The translations under genes and the position numbers were made by a program. A stretch of 64,000 nucleotides of DNA from Adlercreutzia agrestimuris (GTDB lineage: Bacteria; Actinomycetota; Coriobacteriia; Coriobacteriales; Eggerthellaceae), in NCBI RefSeq assembly GCF_943193125.1, contig NZ_CALPCX010000001.1:248001-312000 (forward strand), written 5' to 3'. The notes under the pieces are model-generated. The model was given only the letters and a program-made list of their open reading frames with translations, ran no database searches and was not told the DNA's origin. Shown piece after piece: positions 61,790 through 64,000 of the stretch. Each line of letters opens with the position of its first letter. Positions within the stretch are counted from its first letter, which is position 1.

Positions 61790-63814
61790 ATGGGACTTTC
61801 GCGCAAACAGATTGTCATGTTGGCTGTGTTGGTATTCGGCACCTTCGTCACCGTTTTAAACCAAACCGTTGTGGCGCCTGCCTTACCTTCCATTATGGAT
61901 GAAATGAACGTAGACGCAGCCACCGCTCAATGGCTGACAACCGGATTTACGCTGGTAAACGCCATCATGATTCCAATTACGGCGTTTTTGAGCGACCGCT
62001 TTACCACGCGCCGCCTCTTCTTGGTATCAATGGCTATCTTTACCGTGGGCAGCGGACTTGCAAGCTGGGGAATCACTTTTGAGGTTCTGCTCTTAGGTCG
62101 TTTGGTACAAGCGGTTGGCGCAGGTATTTTGATGCCGCTTGTTATGACGGTACTCATGTGGACGTTCCCAGTGGACAAACGCGGCACCGCAATGGGATTG
62201 TTTGGTATCGTTATTGCATTTGGTCCGGCTATTGGCCCGACCGCTGCAGGCATTATTATTGACCGCGCCACCTGGCATGACATGTTCGCCATTATTGCAG
62301 GCCTCTCACTTATCGTGCTCGTGATTGGATTTTTTGCACTTGAGCGCGGTGGCGAAACCAACAAAAACGTTACGCTGGATATTTTGTCGGTAGTTTTGTC
62401 TTCGCTTGGATTTGGTGGTCTGCTTTATGGTTTATCGCTTATTGGTTCATATGGAGTAAGCGTTGACTCGGCCATTGGAACCATTGTAGGCGCGGTTTGC
62501 ATTGTGCTCTTTTTCCGCCGTCAGCTGCGCATGGAACACCCCATGCTGCAAGTGCGCGTACTGCAAAATCACAAGTTTTTGGTTGCCACCATCATTGGCA
62601 TGATTGTACAAGGCGCGCTGTTGGCTGCTGGCATTTTGGTGCCAATCTATTTGCAGTCCTACATGGGCTTTTCTGCAACCGTTTCTGGTCTGGTGTTGTT
62701 GCCTGGCGCCGTTATCATGGGCGCTATGGGTCCGATTGCCGGCCGTCTTTTTGACCGCCACGGACCGCGCGTGCTGAGCTTGATTGGTACGGGCGTCTTA
62801 ACGCTTACCACTGTTGCGTTTGTCTTCTTGGGTCCTGCTACTTCGCTTGCTTGGCTCACCATTGTATACACACTTCGACTCTTCTCGTTATCACTGGTCA
62901 ACATGCCTATTACCACCTGGGGCATGAATGCACTCAGTAACGAACTTATGAACCATGGTACATCTGTTAACAACACGCTTCGCCAAGTTGCTGGCTCTTT
63001 AGGAACAGCAATTATTGTCTCGGTTTCCACTATCGCAACTAACCTGAGCCAGTCAACGCTCGGACAGCCGGCAGCAAACTTCTTTGGCATTGACGCAGCC
63101 TTCGCCGTCTCTGCGCTTCTCTGCCTTATTGCCTTTATTATGGTGGCTGTTCTCGTCAAGGATAAACCGGGCGAAGCTCGCACACGCGACCTGGATAACG
63201 CGCGCTCTTCTGTACTTGAAGCTATCATGAAGCGCGACGTCTACACGCTTCCCGAAAATGCCACCGTAGCTGAGGCTATGGAGCTTCTTGTTGACAAGAA
63301 CATCAGCGCAGTTCCGTTGGTTAATGCTGCCGGCGAAGCGGTTGGCTTCGTTTCTGACGGTGATATCATGCGCTATCTCTCAAAACGCAGTGCAATGGTA
63401 ATGGATCCTGTGGTTATGATCGTGCAGACCATGCAGGCAGATGGAGACAATAAAGACTTCGCTCGCAAGCTTGATGAGCTCATGGGCAAGCCTGCAAGCA
63501 GTATTGGTGCGAAGGGCATCATTGGCGTTGATCTGCATGCTGACCTGCCTGAAGTATGTCGTGTGCTCGGCGAAAACCACCTGAAAAAGGTGCCGGTTTT
63601 GGACGACGGTCACATTGTTGGCGTCATCAACCGCAGCGACATCACGCGCTTTTCTATGGAACGCTACCTTGAAAATCGCGGTGACGAAGGTATTCCGCGT
63701 CACACTGACAAGCACGACCACGACGACCATGACACCACCCTACCGCCGAAACTGGAACATGCCGAGCAAGACTCAGCCTTGGCTGATGATGAGGCTGTGG
63801 CAGCAAGTATTTAG
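61790..63814 (+). CDS. MFS (DHA2-type) exporter fused to a CBS-domain pair
   Basis: A 674-residue protein. Residues about 1-470 are a DHA2-family drug:H+ antiporter with fourteen hydrophobic segments (LNQTVVAPALPSIMDEM, LSDRFTTRR, and GFGPAIGPTAAG). Residues about 480-625 hold two CBS domains (TVAEAMELLVDKNISAVPLV and the second with ENHLKKVPVLDDGHIVGVIN), which usually sense adenine nucleotides. The tail is His/Asp-rich (RHTDKHDHDDHD). The ATG at 61790 follows AAAGGA; the longer frame from 61517 is not used. A small hairpin (61745-61764) with TCTT lies 25 bases upstream and could attenuate. It is divergent from the ECF operon. Confidence 0.88.
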   Translation: MGLSRKQIVMLAVLVFGTFVTVLNQTVVAPALPSIMDEMNVDAATAQWLTTGFTLVNAIMIPITAFLSDRFTTRRLFLVSMAIFTVGSGLASWGITFEVLLLGRLVQAVGAGILMPLVMTVLMWTFPVDKRGTAMGLFGIVIAFGPAIGPTAAGIIIDRATWHDMFAIIAGLSLIVLVIGFFALERGGETNKNVTLDILSVVLSSLGFGGLLYGLSLIGSYGVSVDSAIGTIVGAVCIVLFFRRQLRMEHPMLQVRVLQNHKFLVATIIGMIVQGALLAAGILVPIYLQSYMGFSATVSGLVLLPGAVIMGAMGPIAGRLFDRHGPRVLSLIGTGVLTLTTVAFVFLGPATSLAWLTIVYTLRLFSLSLVNMPITTWGMNALSNELMNHGTSVNNTLRQVAGSLGTAIIVSVSTIATNLSQSTLGQPAANFFGIDAAFAVSALLCLIAFIMVAVLVKDKPGEARTRDLDNARSSVLEAIMKRDVYTLPENATVAEAMELLVDKNISAVPLVNAAGEAVGFVSDGDIMRYLSKRSAMVMDPVVMIVQTMQADGDNKDFARKLDELMGKPASSIGAKGIIGVDLHADLPEVCRVLGENHLKKVPVLDDGHIVGVINRSDITRFSMERYLENRGDEGIPRHTDKHDHDDHDTTLPPKLEHAEQDSALADDEAVAASI

Positions 63815-63843
63815 TACGATCGTGTTCTGCGAGTGTGTAGGGG

Positions 63844-64000
63844 CTATTTATTAAGCATCTCGCGAGCATGCGCCAAGGAGGTTTCAGTCACTTCGCCCGA
63901 AAGCATGCGTGCAATTTCAGCAGGTCTGTCATCGGGCGAAAGTGCGCGGAGCCTTGTTTCTGGCATGCCATTTTCAGCGCTCAGCTTTTCCACCACATAG
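63844..64000 (-). CDS. recN: DNA repair protein RecN (partial, C-terminal end)
   Basis: Only the last 51 codons are inside the window. The residues before the TAG end in TRLRALSPDDRPAEIARML and then SLAHAREMLNK, a match to the RecN C-terminus (typically R-LSPEER-EEIARML ... HARELL). RecN is an SMC-like ATPase for double-strand-break repair. The gene enters from the right edge and is convergent with the MFS-CBS gene, which ends 29 bp away. Confidence 0.88.
   Translation of the reverse strand, partial: YVVEKLSAENGMPETRLRALSPDDRPAEIARMLSGEVTETSLAHAREMLNK

Noticed and set aside
1..64000. tRNA genes, CRISPR arrays, prophage or transposase genes
   Set aside because: No cloverleaf, GTTCGA-type T-loop context, spaced repeat array or mobile-element protein motif was seen anywhere in the window.

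Overview
The window is a gene-dense chromosome segment from an anaerobic actinobacterium, most likely class Coriobacteriia (Eggerthellales; a Cryptobacterium-like genome is my best guess). The pointers are a twelve-segment membrane protein with a C-terminal LuxR helix-turn-helix placed divergently from a Tat-exported molybdopterin oxidoreductase, a dimethylargininase-type arginine-modifying enzyme, ECF-type vitamin/amino-acid uptake, an MEP isoprenoid pathway and the gene order uppS-cdsA-dxr-rseP-ispG-proS. No rRNA, tRNA, CRISPR array, prophage or insertion sequence was seen.

Layout. 1-10.4 kb (leftward): a housekeeping run rlmD/trmA-like methyltransferase, tilS, maf, hpt, ftsH, a folP-folK fusion, birA, a MATE exporter and the start of bioY. 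10.5-18.8 kb: dimethylargininase, a small YvlD-like membrane protein, an iron-type alcohol dehydrogenase, a PAP2 phosphatase, a ZIP metal transporter, a possible structured small RNA, ferritin, threonine aldolase and a solitary DUF559-type nuclease-like protein. 18.8-19.4 kb: a G-rich degenerate tandem repeat followed by palindromic repeat units. 19.4-27.9 kb: an aminotransferase, the LuxR-type membrane regulator, a dmsA-dmsB-torD-like operon without a membrane anchor gene, and a Fic-related protein that has lost the Fic active site and lies behind four 22-bp operator-like repeats. 27.9-29.1 kb: a universal stress protein and a TauE/TSUP permease.

29.2-34.6 kb is an operon pxpB-pxpC-accB-accC-DUF1445-pxpA for 5-oxoproline metabolism, in which a biotin carboxylase and carrier sit with the two KipI/KipA-type subunits. 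34.6-43.9 kb: an XRE-type membrane regulator, a phasin-like protein, a giant surface protein with a C-type lectin domain whose signal peptide lies in another frame, an EamA transporter and a LysR regulator. 44-53.4 kb (leftward): pyrH, frr, uppS, cdsA, dxr, a GNAT enzyme, a site-2 protease with an inserted winged helix, ispG and proS. 53.7-57.8 kb: HtrA, two tandem endonuclease IV paralogues (one with several metal ligands missing) and a small Pro/Gln-rich membrane protein. 57.9-61.5 kb: a complete ECF transporter (S, A, A', T) behind a T-box leader whose specifier is read here as UGG (Trp). 61.8-64 kb: an MFS exporter fused to two CBS domains, and the 3' end of recN.

Most notable are the Trp T-box/ECF cassette, the carboxylase-containing 5-oxoproline operon, the degenerate Fic protein with its repeat array, the inactive-looking endonuclease IV paralogue and the candidate structured RNA near 15.2-15.35 kb.
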